Positions 29,713 through 38,872 of a stretch of DNA of 54,748 nt are shown piece after piece. The DNA comes from Candidatus Moranbacteria bacterium GW2011_GWC2_40_12 (GTDB taxonomy: Bacteria; Patescibacteriota; Minisyncoccia; Moranbacterales; UBA11712). Position 1 is the first letter of the stretch. The number at the start of each line of letters is the position of its first letter. Location: assembly GCA_000995965.1 (NCBI GenBank), contig LBYD01000005.1, positions 1 through 54,748 on the forward strand, given 5' to 3'. Made by a program: the position numbers and the translations under genes. The notes beneath the pieces are model-generated. The model saw only the letters and a program-made list of their open reading frames with translations. It did not search any database and was not told the DNA's origin.

Positions 29713-31032
29713 TCAATACGCTCCTTCAATCTTCACCCCCGTATAATAATACTTCAAAACCCATTCATAAGATTTTCCATCTTTCACCCATCCCCGCGCG
29801 CCATTAGCGGAAAGGCCATACATATGGTTCCCGTTTTCTCCCGGATCAAGGCCGGCTTTTTTTCCGTCCGGGTGGTCTTTCACTGATTTGAGGTATTGAT
29901 AGCCGTTCATGTCCCGTGTTTTTCCGTCCGTCCAAGAACAATACGGCGTGAGTGCAGTTTTGCCTTTGTAGGTGACTGTTTTCCCGCGCGTTTCTTGAGT
30001 CGCCTTTTTCATGTCCGGAATACGCTCTTCAATGACATAGCCTTTGTATATCTGGTCAGAGGAGGTGTCAGTAAGAAAAAAATTCTCTCCTTTGTGCTTG
30101 GTGCGTTTTTCTGAATGATAAAAGGCATAAGTCCGGAAAATAACCGAAAAAAGTTTCAGATAATCGTTGTCGAGACCGTTTCCGATTTCCCCCGTCCCCC
30201 AGGTATATTGCTCCATCGGAAGAACACTGATTGCCCAAGGCACGCCGTCTTCATTGAAAGAGAGTTCCAGTTTTCCACGGAATTTATTGTATTCAACAGA
30301 ACCAGAGGCGTAGCATCCGTTCGGATCGCTTTTCTTTTCGTTTGAGTCCTGATGCTTACAGTCCACAATTTCGATCACGCCTCCCCCGAGAGCCTCGATG
30401 GTGAGAAAGTTTCCTGAATCAACGTATGTATCGGGATCGCCTTCAATTCTTCCTTTTATACTGAAATCGCGATTTGCCCAGTCCGCCTTGATTCTATTCT
30501 TCACGTTCGGCGCGACTGACTTGAGAACCGTCCCGCTTTTATCTTTTATTTCAAGTCCGCTTTCCGACCGCACTTCTATTCTTTTGCTGTTTCCTTCCGA
30601 AAGTTTGAAAAGTCCAACCTTCATCTCCGGCCCCAGCGAGCCGCTGGATATCTGCCCCAATTTTTTGAGGGCTTTCTTCACTTTTTTGTATTCTCCCCGG
30701 CTCACTTTCGGCTTGTATTTTGCCCAAAGAGATTCCGGCACCCCGTTTTTTTCAAGAAGCTTCTGCCATTTGGTCGCTTTGGATTTTTTGGCTGCCTGAG
30801 AAACAGTTTTCTTTGTCACCATCAGGTATTCGCCTCTTGTCACCTTCGGCTTGTATTTCTCCCAGAGCTCTTCCGGAATTTTATTCTTTTCGAGAAGTTT
30901 TTGCCATTTGGTTTTCGCGGCCGCTTCGGCCCGGGGAACGCTTGAAGAAAAATAAAAGCCTCCTCCTGACAGAAATACTGCCGAAATCAGAAGAGGCAAA
31001 AGGATTGTTTTTAGTCTGATTTTTATATTCAT
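29713..31032 (-). CDS. SpoIID/LytB-domain secreted protein
   Basis: VLPMEQYTWGTGEIGNG, SCSWTDGKTRD-like core; two tandem N-terminal ~35-aa repeats. Confidence 0.82.
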   Translation of the reverse strand: MNIKIRLKTILLPLLISAVFLSGGGFYFSSSVPRAEAAAKTKWQKLLEKNKIPEELWEKYKPKVTRGEYLMVTKKTVSQAAKKSKATKWQKLLEKNGVPESLWAKYKPKVSRGEYKKVKKALKKLGQISSGSLGPEMKVGLFKLSEGNSKRIEVRSESGLEIKDKSGTVLKSVAPNVKNRIKADWANRDFSIKGRIEGDPDTYVDSGNFLTIEALGGGVIEIVDCKHQDSNEKKSDPNGCYASGSVEYNKFRGKLELSFNEDGVPWAISVLPMEQYTWGTGEIGNGLDNDYLKLFSVIFRTYAFYHSEKRTKHKGENFFLTDTSSDQIYKGYVIEERIPDMKKATQETRGKTVTYKGKTALTPYCSWTDGKTRDMNGYQYLKSVKDHPDGKKAGLDPGENGNHMYGLSANGARGWVKDGKSYEWVLKYYYTGVKIEGAY

Positions 31033-31167
31033 TTATACCCGGAAATCAGCTTTTTACGAGTATATAACAGTTTAGCATATTTTCCGGAGAAAGTCCAATC
31101 TTGCCAAATAGGGAAATTTGAAATATAATCTCAACGTGGTTCTTTGGAAATACAATATTCCCGGGTA

Positions 31168-31472
31168 CCCGCCCGCCGTGCAAGACTTGCTTGCAAGGCG
31201 TTGCGGGCGGGGCTCAATAAAAAATGTATTATACATACGTAATAAAAAGTGAAAGAGACAAGAATCTTTATGTTGGTTTCACGAAAGATTTGAAAAAAAG
31301 ATTCGAGGAGCACAACTCGGGATTAGTCGATGCAACGAAAGACAGAACACCGTTCTTATTGGTCTATTATGAAGCTTGTCGGGATCGCAAAAAAGCGATA
31401 CGGCGAGAAAAATATTTTAAGACCGGATTTGGACGAAGGTTCCTAAAAAATAGAATATAATATTCCCGGGTA
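31168..31472 (+). mobile_element. candidate ~305-bp GIY-YIG insertion unit at the tRNA-Asn 5' end
   Basis: Flanked by aatacaatattcccgggta (31149-31167) and aatataatattcccgggta (31454-31472), 18/19 identical; contains GC-rich hairpin and GIY-YIG ORF. Confidence 0.55.
31224..31460 (+). CDS. GIY-YIG nuclease superfamily single-domain protein
   Basis: MYYTYVIKSERDKNLYVGFTKDLKKRFEEHNSG...REKYFKTGFGRRFL. Confidence 0.9.
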   Translation: MYYTYVIKSERDKNLYVGFTKDLKKRFEEHNSGLVDATKDRTPFLLVYYEACRDRKKAIRREKYFKTGFGRRFLKNRI

Positions 31473-31535
31473 GCTCAATGGTAGAGCAGTTGACTGTTAA
31501 TCAATTGGTTACAGGTTCGAATCCTGTCCCGGGAG
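31464..31535 (+). tRNA. tRNA-Asn (anticodon GTT)
   Basis: Acceptor TCCCGGG/CCCGGGA, D-arm GCTCAATGGTAGAGC, anticodon loop CTGTTAA, T-arm ACAGGTTCGAATCCTGT, discriminator G. Confidence 0.95.
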
Positions 31536-32999
31536 CAGTAAGGGATCATGAGCGTGCTCAAGGATCGTATTGAAGGGAGATTTTAGCTCAAATAAAAGGT
31601 TTTTGCCTGAAAGACGGCAGTTCTGAAGTAGGAAACTCAAGAGCTGCCGTTTTTCGTTGGCTTCAGAACTTTCAAAGATTTTCAATGCCCGGTTAGTCAA
31701 AGAAAATACCATAGATGCGGCAATATGGAAGTTTTCATCGGCCTTTGTATAATCCTCAAGCCGGATGTTTATGTCGTACTGCTTTTCTTTGTATTCTTTC
31801 AGCTTTGTGTCATATATATCCCGAGTAATACTGCTTTCGACGAGGAGATCCAAAAGTCTGTCGGTATTTTGCTGGATCTTGTCATACTCTGCCCTAAGCT
31901 GTTTTATGGCTAGCTCGTGAAACTGGTTTTTGTTTTCGTTTATCTTTTTCAATCGCGCGACGACTTTATCAACCTTTTCCTGCGGCATTTGAATATCTCG
32001 GAGCATTTTTTTGATCGGAGCAAGCAACTTTTCCTCGCGAATCCATGTGCGCTCGCAATTTCCCTTGAAGTTCGAACAACTGTAATAGACGTAGCGGCCC
32101 TTTTTGAGTTCCGGGGTGATCGTGCATCCGCATTTTTCGCAATGCACCAGTCCGCGCAAGGCAAAGGGCTTGGCGGCGTATTTTATCGTTTTCTTGTTAT
32201 AGCTGGCTAGAATGTCCTGAACGTCCTCAAAAAGCCGTTTAGGAACGATTGTGGCGTATTTGTGGGGGTATTCTCGGCCCTTCGAGGTCATAATGCCTAT
32301 ATAGAATTTATCCTTGAGAGCCGTGTGAATCATGCTCGGGCTGATTAACTTTCCGTTTCGGCTTCTAAGGCCCAACTTGTATATTTCCGTCGCTAGCGTC
32401 TTTACGGAGTAGTTTTTCGTCGCGTATAGCTCAAACATCTTGCGGACGAGCTCGGCTCGCTGTGGATCAAGCACATAGTCCGTTTTGCCGTCTTCGACGA
32501 CGCGAAGATAGCCGAGGCGTTCCTGCCCGATCCATTCCCCGTTTCGAAGTTTCTGCTCCAGCGCGCGCCTTGTGTTGTCGCTCACTGCATCCGAATAGTA
32601 TTTTGCCAAATTCAAGCCTATGCCAAACATAAACTTTTCGTTGGCTGAAATGCCGGAATTCACGACAAGGCTATCGGATGCGAAATGAAGCTCGATTTTG
32701 TCCTGCATGGCGAGCTCGTATAGCATGGGGACGCGCTTGTCAAAAACATTACGGCTGAACCGATCCACTTTGTCGAAACATACGGCGCATTGCTCCTTGC
32801 TTCCCTTGATAAATTCAAGGGCTTGATCGAACTCGTCGCGCTTTTGCTTATACGCGCTTTCGTCAAAGCTGAATTTTTTGGCAACGGCAAAACCTTTTCG
32901 CTTGCAGTATTCTTCAAGGCGATGAATTTGAGCGGGCAATGAATTGCCAGCCTCTTTTTGTTCTTCAGTTGAAACTCTTGCGAGGATTATTGCTTTCAT
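31509..32999 (-). CDS. large serine recombinase/integrase
   Basis: [37 protein letters not shown], Zn ribbon CEKCGCTITPEL..CSNFKGNC; C-terminus PGQDSNL encoded across the tRNA. Confidence 0.93.
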   Translation of the reverse strand: MKAIILARVSTEEQKEAGNSLPAQIHRLEEYCKRKGFAVAKKFSFDESAYKQKRDEFDQALEFIKGSKEQCAVCFDKVDRFSRNVFDKRVPMLYELAMQDKIELHFASDSLVVNSGISANEKFMFGIGLNLAKYYSDAVSDNTRRALEQKLRNGEWIGQERLGYLRVVEDGKTDYVLDPQRAELVRKMFELYATKNYSVKTLATEIYKLGLRSRNGKLISPSMIHTALKDKFYIGIMTSKGREYPHKYATIVPKRLFEDVQDILASYNKKTIKYAAKPFALRGLVHCEKCGCTITPELKKGRYVYYSCSNFKGNCERTWIREEKLLAPIKKMLRDIQMPQEKVDKVVARLKKINENKNQFHELAIKQLRAEYDKIQQNTDRLLDLLVESSITRDIYDTKLKEYKEKQYDINIRLEDYTKADENFHIAASMVFSLTNRALKIFESSEANEKRQLLSFLLQNCRLSGKNLLFELKSPFNTILEHAHDPLLLPGQDSNL

Positions 33000-33399
33000 T
33001 TTTTATCCAACTCAATATTTTATTTAGGGTTATCATAGTATTTTTTTCAAGCTGACATTCCCAAATTGTCATAACTGACCATTTTTTTTGCTTCAAACAT
33101 TTTATGCTCTTTTTATCCCTTAATTTATTTGATTTTATTTTTCTTTTCCAAAAATCTGTATTGGTTTTAGGAATTTTAGAATTTTTGCAGGAATGGCCGT
33201 GCCAGAAACAACCGTTAATAAATATTGCTTTCCTTTTCTTCACAAAGACAATATCCGGTTTGCCCTGTATCGGGTAGTGGATTCTGTATCTTAATCCTTT
33301 TTTGAACAGAAAATTTCTTACTGTCATTTCCGGGGAAGTATCCACTGATCTGATCCGGGACATATTATGACTTCTTTTTTCTTTTGACACTATGTCCAT
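32965..33399 (-). CDS. vsr: very short patch repair endonuclease
   Basis: [56 protein letters not shown]. Confidence 0.95.
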   Translation of the reverse strand: MDIVSKEKRSHNMSRIRSVDTSPEMTVRNFLFKKGLRYRIHYPIQGKPDIVFVKKRKAIFINGCFWHGHSCKNSKIPKTNTDFWKRKIKSNKLRDKKSIKCLKQKKWSVMTIWECQLEKNTMITLNKILSWIKNESNNPRKSFN

Positions 33400-34372
33400 A
33401 GACGTTTACAGTCTTTAGCACCTGTTTTGCGAGAGCTTCGATAACGGGAACAACAACGGCATTGCCAAATTGTCTGTAGGCCTGTGTATCCGATACCGGT
33501 ATATAAAAATCGTCGTTGAATCCCATAAGTCGCGCACATTCTCTAGGTGTAAGTCTGCGGGGGTTTTTACCATCCTGCTTTATAAGTATTTCTGATCCAT
33601 CCTTATGATATCTCGCACTCAATGTGCGCGTAGTAAGGTCCTTGTCTGGATCAATCAGCCCGTATCCGAATCCATTACCTTTCTCTCTGTGTTTTTGTGC
33701 GTATTTTTGCAAGTAATCCCAAAGTTTATCCGAAAGGGTATATTTCTTATCCACCTTTTTTTCCAGTATGCCTTTTAATTCCCATTTTCTTTTCTCGGGT
33801 TTTTCGGGAAATGTAAAATCTATGTCTGAATATTCGTCAACCCGGAAGCCAATAATAAAAATACGCTCTCTGTGCTGCGGCACGTAATATCTTGCATCTA
33901 TAACCTGTGAAAATATTTTATAGCCCAAGTCAGTCAGTGTCTTCTCAATGACTTTGTAGGTGTTTCCCTTATCGTGAGACTTGAGATTTTTGACATTTTC
34001 CAAAAATAAAATTTTGGGCTTTCTTTTTTTTATGATTCTGGCAATGTCAAAAAACAAGTTTCCTTGCTTCTTATCATCGAATCCGTGTGCTCTTCCCAAA
34101 CTTATTTTTTTCGATACTCCGGCCAAAGAAAAAGGTTGGCAAGGAAAGCCAGCAAGCAATACATCGTGCCTCGGAATTATTTCCTCGCTGATATTCTTGA
34201 TATCTCCGGAAGCGGATTCCCCATGATTCAATCTGTATGTCATCTGACAGTATTTATCATATTCTGATGTGAAAACACACTCACCTCCCATACTCTGGAA
34301 TGGGATTCTTATCCCTCCGATGCCAGCAAACAAATCGATAAATTTAAATTTTGATTTTTTCATTTTATTCAA
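33365..34372 (-). CDS. dcm: DNA (cytosine-5-)-methyltransferase, Dcm/EcoRII-like
   Basis: [27 protein letters not shown] (PCQ), FLENVKN (ENV), [21 protein letters not shown]. Confidence 0.95.
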   Translation of the reverse strand: MNKMKKSKFKFIDLFAGIGGIRIPFQSMGGECVFTSEYDKYCQMTYRLNHGESASGDIKNISEEIIPRHDVLLAGFPCQPFSLAGVSKKISLGRAHGFDDKKQGNLFFDIARIIKKRKPKILFLENVKNLKSHDKGNTYKVIEKTLTDLGYKIFSQVIDARYYVPQHRERIFIIGFRVDEYSDIDFTFPEKPEKRKWELKGILEKKVDKKYTLSDKLWDYLQKYAQKHREKGNGFGYGLIDPDKDLTTRTLSARYHKDGSEILIKQDGKNPRRLTPRECARLMGFNDDFYIPVSDTQAYRQFGNAVVVPVIEALAKQVLKTVNVYGHSVKRKKKS

Positions 34373-35450
34373 TAAATTTCTCTTCTATTTTTTCACTAAA
34401 TTCTTGAGCTGTCTTTTTTATTTCTTCCGGCATATTGCCAATAATTTTAAGATTGTCTTCAGAGATAGTATCTTCGGTAAAATCCCTAAAGCGGTCATAA
34501 TGCAGCTTTACTGTTTGAGTGTTTTGCCCTCCCATTCCTCGACCACCGGCCTGTAAGTTCCAGCCAGAAGCCATAATAATGTCGCTTAAGGTGATATATT
34601 TCCATCCTTGAAAAACTCCTGCCTCATTAAGTTCTCTTATGAGATATATGGCATTTGCGTCATTTGGCAAACACAATCGAAGCATCATCATAATCCTACC
34701 CGCATCAATGCCGAAGAATTTACTTGAAGAATTTTCTGTTGCAGCAAATTTTTCTTTAATCTCCATCGGAAATATATGCTTTTGAGACAAGCTTATGGCA
34801 AACTGATCAACATCGTAGGGATCATTAACGGGTTTTTTGAGCAGTGCTTTCAAAAACCCTGTGTAAAAGAGCTCATTCAGTAATGCCGTCTTCAAAATTT
34901 CCTGATCCAGATTGTTGATGCCTTCCTTTATGTTTTCTTCCCAATCCATTCTTCCGTACGAAGGGCGACCTCTGTTTCCCGGCCACTTATCAAAAAAATT
35001 ATTGATGTTTTTTTCTTCAAATTGTCCATTTTCCAGAACAAACAAACGCCAAGAGAGATTTTCATAATTATCTTCCCCCAATTCTTCTACGGGCAATTCC
35101 CCAGTCGGAGTGTGAGCAACCGCGTATGCAACTCCCAATCCTGCATTATTCATAAACTCTGATATAGCGTGAAGCGGTCTGAAAAAATCTCCCAGTAATG
35201 ATCTTGGATTACAGGCTAGCGAAGTTTTGACAGCTTCCGGATGAATAAAAAAGGCAAAGCGAAATTTATAATAATCTGGATTCTTGGGTGATAATAGCCA
35301 GCATCCCGGGAATATTTTTTCGTTAGCTGAAGAACCAAACTTATTACGTTTTATTTCGTCAGCTAGGATTATTTGAGCTAGCAATCCCTTAGCTTTATTT
35401 TTGGGCCAGTAGTGCTGCAACAGATTAACGAGTTTTTCTCTATTTGCCAT
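34365..35450 (-). CDS. putative type II restriction endonuclease partner of the methylase
   Basis: Overlaps dcm by 8 bp in same operon; [25 protein letters not shown] fits a D...ExK PD-(D/E)XK-like core; no clear family recognised; start reassigned to MANREKL. Confidence 0.6.
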   Translation of the reverse strand: MANREKLVNLLQHYWPKNKAKGLLAQIILADEIKRNKFGSSANEKIFPGCWLLSPKNPDYYKFRFAFFIHPEAVKTSLACNPRSLLGDFFRPLHAISEFMNNAGLGVAYAVAHTPTGELPVEELGEDNYENLSWRLFVLENGQFEEKNINNFFDKWPGNRGRPSYGRMDWEENIKEGINNLDQEILKTALLNELFYTGFLKALLKKPVNDPYDVDQFAISLSQKHIFPMEIKEKFAATENSSSKFFGIDAGRIMMMLRLCLPNDANAIYLIRELNEAGVFQGWKYITLSDIIMASGWNLQAGGRGMGGQNTQTVKLHYDRFRDFTEDTISEDNLKIIGNMPEEIKKTAQEFSEKIEEKFIE

Positions 35451-35634
35451 AATTTTTTGCCTTCGATTTATTAAGAAATTTAACAAATTCCGATCTTTCA
35501 ATCCGAAATTCTTTTCCTATTTTGTAGGCTTTCAATTTTCCAGCGTCAATATAACGATAAATCGTCATTATGTTAAGCCGCAGTTTATCGGCTAATTCTC
35601 GCGCCGTGTAAAATTCTTTCTCGCTTTCAGTCAT
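35440..35634 (-). CDS. excisionase/MerR-like HTH_17 DNA-binding protein
   Basis: YTARELADKLRLNIMTIYRYIDAGKLKAYKIGKEFRIERSEFVKFL. Confidence 0.82.
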   Translation of the reverse strand: MTESEKEFYTARELADKLRLNIMTIYRYIDAGKLKAYKIGKEFRIERSEFVKFLNKSKAKNYGK

Positions 35635-36154
35635 AAAGATTTTTATAATTATTTTTTTCAAGTTTTTCTTCGTGCATAGCAAATAAAATCTTATCTACTT
35701 CTCGCGGGGTAATTTTATTTTCTTTGGCAATTTTCCTAATTGCTTTCAGAAATTCATACCAGCCCTCTTTTGATATGGTTTTATTGATAGACTTTAATCC
35801 AATTGCGCGAATCATATCAATACACCTTATATCTATGATAGCGTATTTATCTGGATAAACTGCTGTTAGGATTGCAGATGCCGTTGGGATGCCAACGCCT
35901 TCAAGACGAAGAAGCCAATCAATTTTTGATTTTTCATTTACTTGCTTGAAAGCAAATTTTGTAATACGTTCAACATCAAGTTTCTTATTTTTTAAGTATC
36001 TGTTTTTTTGCCTTCTTGATTTCCACATGCAAATGGTGTAGAGGTCATTAAAGTCTAGATAGCCTCTATCTCTCGTTCTTTTTCCGATAATGTCAAATAT
36101 ATATTTTTCTTTATCGTAAAGATCTAAGTATTTGTTAATATGTTTAATTTTCAT
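35627..36154 (-). CDS. HhH-GPD DNA glycosylase-like protein
   Basis: LLRLEGVGIPTASAILTAVYPDKYAIIDIRCIDMI matches HhH hairpin followed by the conserved Asp; no FeS cysteines. Confidence 0.6.
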   Translation of the reverse strand: MKIKHINKYLDLYDKEKYIFDIIGKRTRDRGYLDFNDLYTICMWKSRRQKNRYLKNKKLDVERITKFAFKQVNEKSKIDWLLRLEGVGIPTASAILTAVYPDKYAIIDIRCIDMIRAIGLKSINKTISKEGWYEFLKAIRKIAKENKITPREVDKILFAMHEEKLEKNNYKNLYD

Positions 36155-36174
36155 ATTTCTATTATACTTTACTT

Positions 36175-37293
36175 TTATTTACATAGCAAGTCGTCAATTT
36201 TCAGGGGTTGAAAGCTCTCCATTTGCTCCCGAATTTGCTTGATCCAGCCGTGGCAATGAGCCGGGTTTTGAATAGCGTTGAGCTTTTTCATATCTTTTGC
36301 GATTCTATACCAAGTCCGGCGCGTGGCCTGTTTTTCAAGCATTCCGCGAAGTTCCCTTATGCCGTCCCCGTCTTTGCATAGCTGGTCAAGCCCGACGAGA
36401 TAGGCGGCTTCTTTAGGCTTTATGACCGGATAGCTTTTTGTAAGATTTTTCATTGTTTGCTTCGGGCCGGGAGAAAGGCCGAAAAGAAAAAGGTTTTCCT
36501 TGACGACCATTTCATCCCAATAGCTCTCGACTATCTTTTTGCATACGCTTTCCTTGAATATATCCTCGAATGTCGGATTTTTGCAAAACCCGTTTTTTTC
36601 AAGGACGGCGTTCATTTTTCTTTTGTTGGCCAGCCTTGCCTCAATTCTCAAGACTTCCGGCAGGCGACCTTGTTTTTTGAATTGCTGAAACAATGATAAC
36701 TGCATCGGCGTTTTGTCTTTGTCCTCGGCCCGGCCTTTCGGCTTGGTCAGATCGGGTATTTTGTCATATACGACAAGCTCGTGGGAATTGGCGTGAAGAT
36801 GAAGGGAATGGCCATCGTTCTTGAAGCTGTCCCGGGTCAAGTCCATTTTCTGCGTAAGGTTTATTTTTTTCAATTCTTTGATAACGCCGCTTGCCGTGTA
36901 GCTGTCCGTCAGCAAAATATTTTTCGAAGGATGAAAAACCGAAACGCTGGCTTTTCTTAGAATAGGCTCGAACAACCAAATTCCAAGATCGCGCAATCGT
37001 GCCTGAAGTGTTTGCAGGACAATGTCAAAATCTTTTTCACAAACTTCATCAACATTGTTGCCGAATATCAGTTTTGGAATGGAAAATTCAAGCTGAAGCA
37101 GGCCCGTTCCTTCCCGGTTCGCAAATCGCGGCCGGGGCCGGTATATACCGTCCTGTTTTTGTCGCGCCGACTGATTTTTCACATATTTTCTATATCCGCG
37201 GCTGGTATTTTGAAGATCCCAGCCCGCGCCGAAAAGTTCGCTTTCGGAAACATATTTTTGCGGCTGAATAGAGAGAACGACAGTATCAACCAT
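36175..37293 (-). CDS. phage/plasmid replication protein (gene II/X-like)
   Basis: MVDTVVLSI start, HELVVYDKIPDL and EVLRIEARLANKRKM resemble filamentous phage G2P family blocks. Confidence 0.65.
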   Translation of the reverse strand: MVDTVVLSIQPQKYVSESELFGAGWDLQNTSRGYRKYVKNQSARQKQDGIYRPRPRFANREGTGLLQLEFSIPKLIFGNNVDEVCEKDFDIVLQTLQARLRDLGIWLFEPILRKASVSVFHPSKNILLTDSYTASGVIKELKKINLTQKMDLTRDSFKNDGHSLHLHANSHELVVYDKIPDLTKPKGRAEDKDKTPMQLSLFQQFKKQGRLPEVLRIEARLANKRKMNAVLEKNGFCKNPTFEDIFKESVCKKIVESYWDEMVVKENLFLFGLSPGPKQTMKNLTKSYPVIKPKEAAYLVGLDQLCKDGDGIRELRGMLEKQATRRTWYRIAKDMKKLNAIQNPAHCHGWIKQIREQMESFQPLKIDDLLCK

Positions 37294-38394
37294 TTTTTTG
37301 CTGCTTATAATTATCCGGGTTTACTCGCATATCTATTTTTAAAAGCAAATCATAAAAGCCGACAAGATTATCCAAATCCCGCTCTTCATTTTCTTTTCCT
37401 GTTTGTAATATTTCTTCTTTTTCCAACATAAAAACGGCTATTGATAGCCGTCTTTTGAAATAATTTTTTGTGTGCAGAATTGGTAATCACCCTACAATAA
37501 ATGAAGCAATTGCAAAAAGCAAAAAACTCACATTTCTTTTCCACTGTAGAGTTTAAGATAAGCCTAAAAAGGCGTCTATCAAAATTACCAATTCCACGCA
37601 TTCATTCGCCCCGTATCCCTGTTTCGTGCCTTCTCCGCGGACTTGCAGCCGCTTGGCGCACTCGACATGTTTCCAAATGTTTGATGATTACCTAGAGCCA
37701 TTATAGAGATAGGATTAAATGCATTAATTGGATTTCCTTCTAGGGTTCTGTTCGTCAGCTCCTGACCGAATAACTGTTTGGGTAATCGCCTACTCGACTT
37801 TCGCCTAAAAGGTTTGACGATTTTTAAATTACTGATGTTATTTTAAATCAATGTCAAGAAAAGTCAAGAGATATAGGGAAAGAAAAAGAACGCGAGGGGA
37901 TCAAAAAAACTCAATTCATATAACTGGCAGGAATGTTTTTATTGACCCTCTGACAACCCGCCGTTGTTGCGACATTTCTTTTTTTCTAAAGTTTTTGCCT
38001 CCAAGCTTTCGGCTCAAAATTTGAAAAAAATGAAACATCGCAAAACGGGTTGTTGTCAGACATTCTTTTTCCCGCTATTTATACAACCCCCTGCCCCCTT
38101 TGAAGGGGGAAAGCCTTTCTTTCGCATCGAGCGTGCAGAAAGGCGTTATACGGGCGCGCTCGCTTCGCTACGCCTTGAGCTTCACTCAAGCCCCGCTATC
38201 GCGGGGACGCCCGGGAGTTTTGCGAATTTTCGATCCCCGGAAAATGGATTATTAATTGAAATGAAATATAAGCCTTGTTTAAAGCATATTATAGATAAAG
38301 AGCTTTTGCAGGCTCTGTAATTGGTATTTGGAAATTTATGACAATGATATTTCTCAAAGAACCAACTCAATGCCACCTTTGGAAAGAAGAAAAT

Positions 38395-38868
38395 ATGCCA
38401 TCAAATGATAAGGAAATGGCGGATAATTTTGATGATGTTCGCGCCTTTGAAGATCTTGATGAACCGGATGTTGATCGGCTTGTTTGCAAATGCAACCAAT
38501 GCGGCCAGACTTATTTTTATGAAATTCTTAATATGTGGAATGGCTCTGTCTATGTCAATATTATTCCCGTAGAAAATGAAAAGGAGGCCGAGAAAATGAA
38601 AAATCTTTCAAGATATGACATTTTAAAATATGTTCCGCGAATAGAAGATGGTGCTTCTGTGGGCGAGAAACGAACAGGATATCGCTGGCTTAAGCGTGAA
38701 CATCGAACAGATGCTGAATGGGATGCGACGGCAGATGATATTGATAAGCGCATAAAAATTGTTAAAGGTCTTTATGTAAAAGCTAAAGCAGATTTCGAAG
38801 ATCGAATTGCGGGGGAAAAACAGAGTACGAATCAATCAGCTTTTGCGAAATCAGATTTGAATTGCTAA
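38395..38868 (+). CDS. hypothetical small zinc-ribbon protein
   Basis: CKCNQCGQTYFYEI; acidic 158 aa; track start 38338 also possible. Confidence 0.45.
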   Translation: MPSNDKEMADNFDDVRAFEDLDEPDVDRLVCKCNQCGQTYFYEILNMWNGSVYVNIIPVENEKEAEKMKNLSRYDILKYVPRIEDGASVGEKRTGYRWLKREHRTDAEWDATADDIDKRIKIVKGLYVKAKADFEDRIAGEKQSTNQSAFAKSDLNC

Positions 38869-38872
38869 ATTA

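Larger units (their letters stand above)
31528..38217. mobile_element. putative integrated element (serine recombinase, RM genes, Rep); right boundary uncertain
   Basis: recombinase abuts/overlaps tRNA-Asn 3' end; Xis-like HTH, Rep; 8-bp CCCGGGAG at both proposed ends. Confidence 0.5.

Noticed and set aside
31451-31462. TATAAT immediately before tRNA-Asn as its promoter
   Set aside because: Only 2 nt separate it from the mature tRNA 5' end, too close for a normal start site; the TTGCCA-17-TATAAT further upstream fits better
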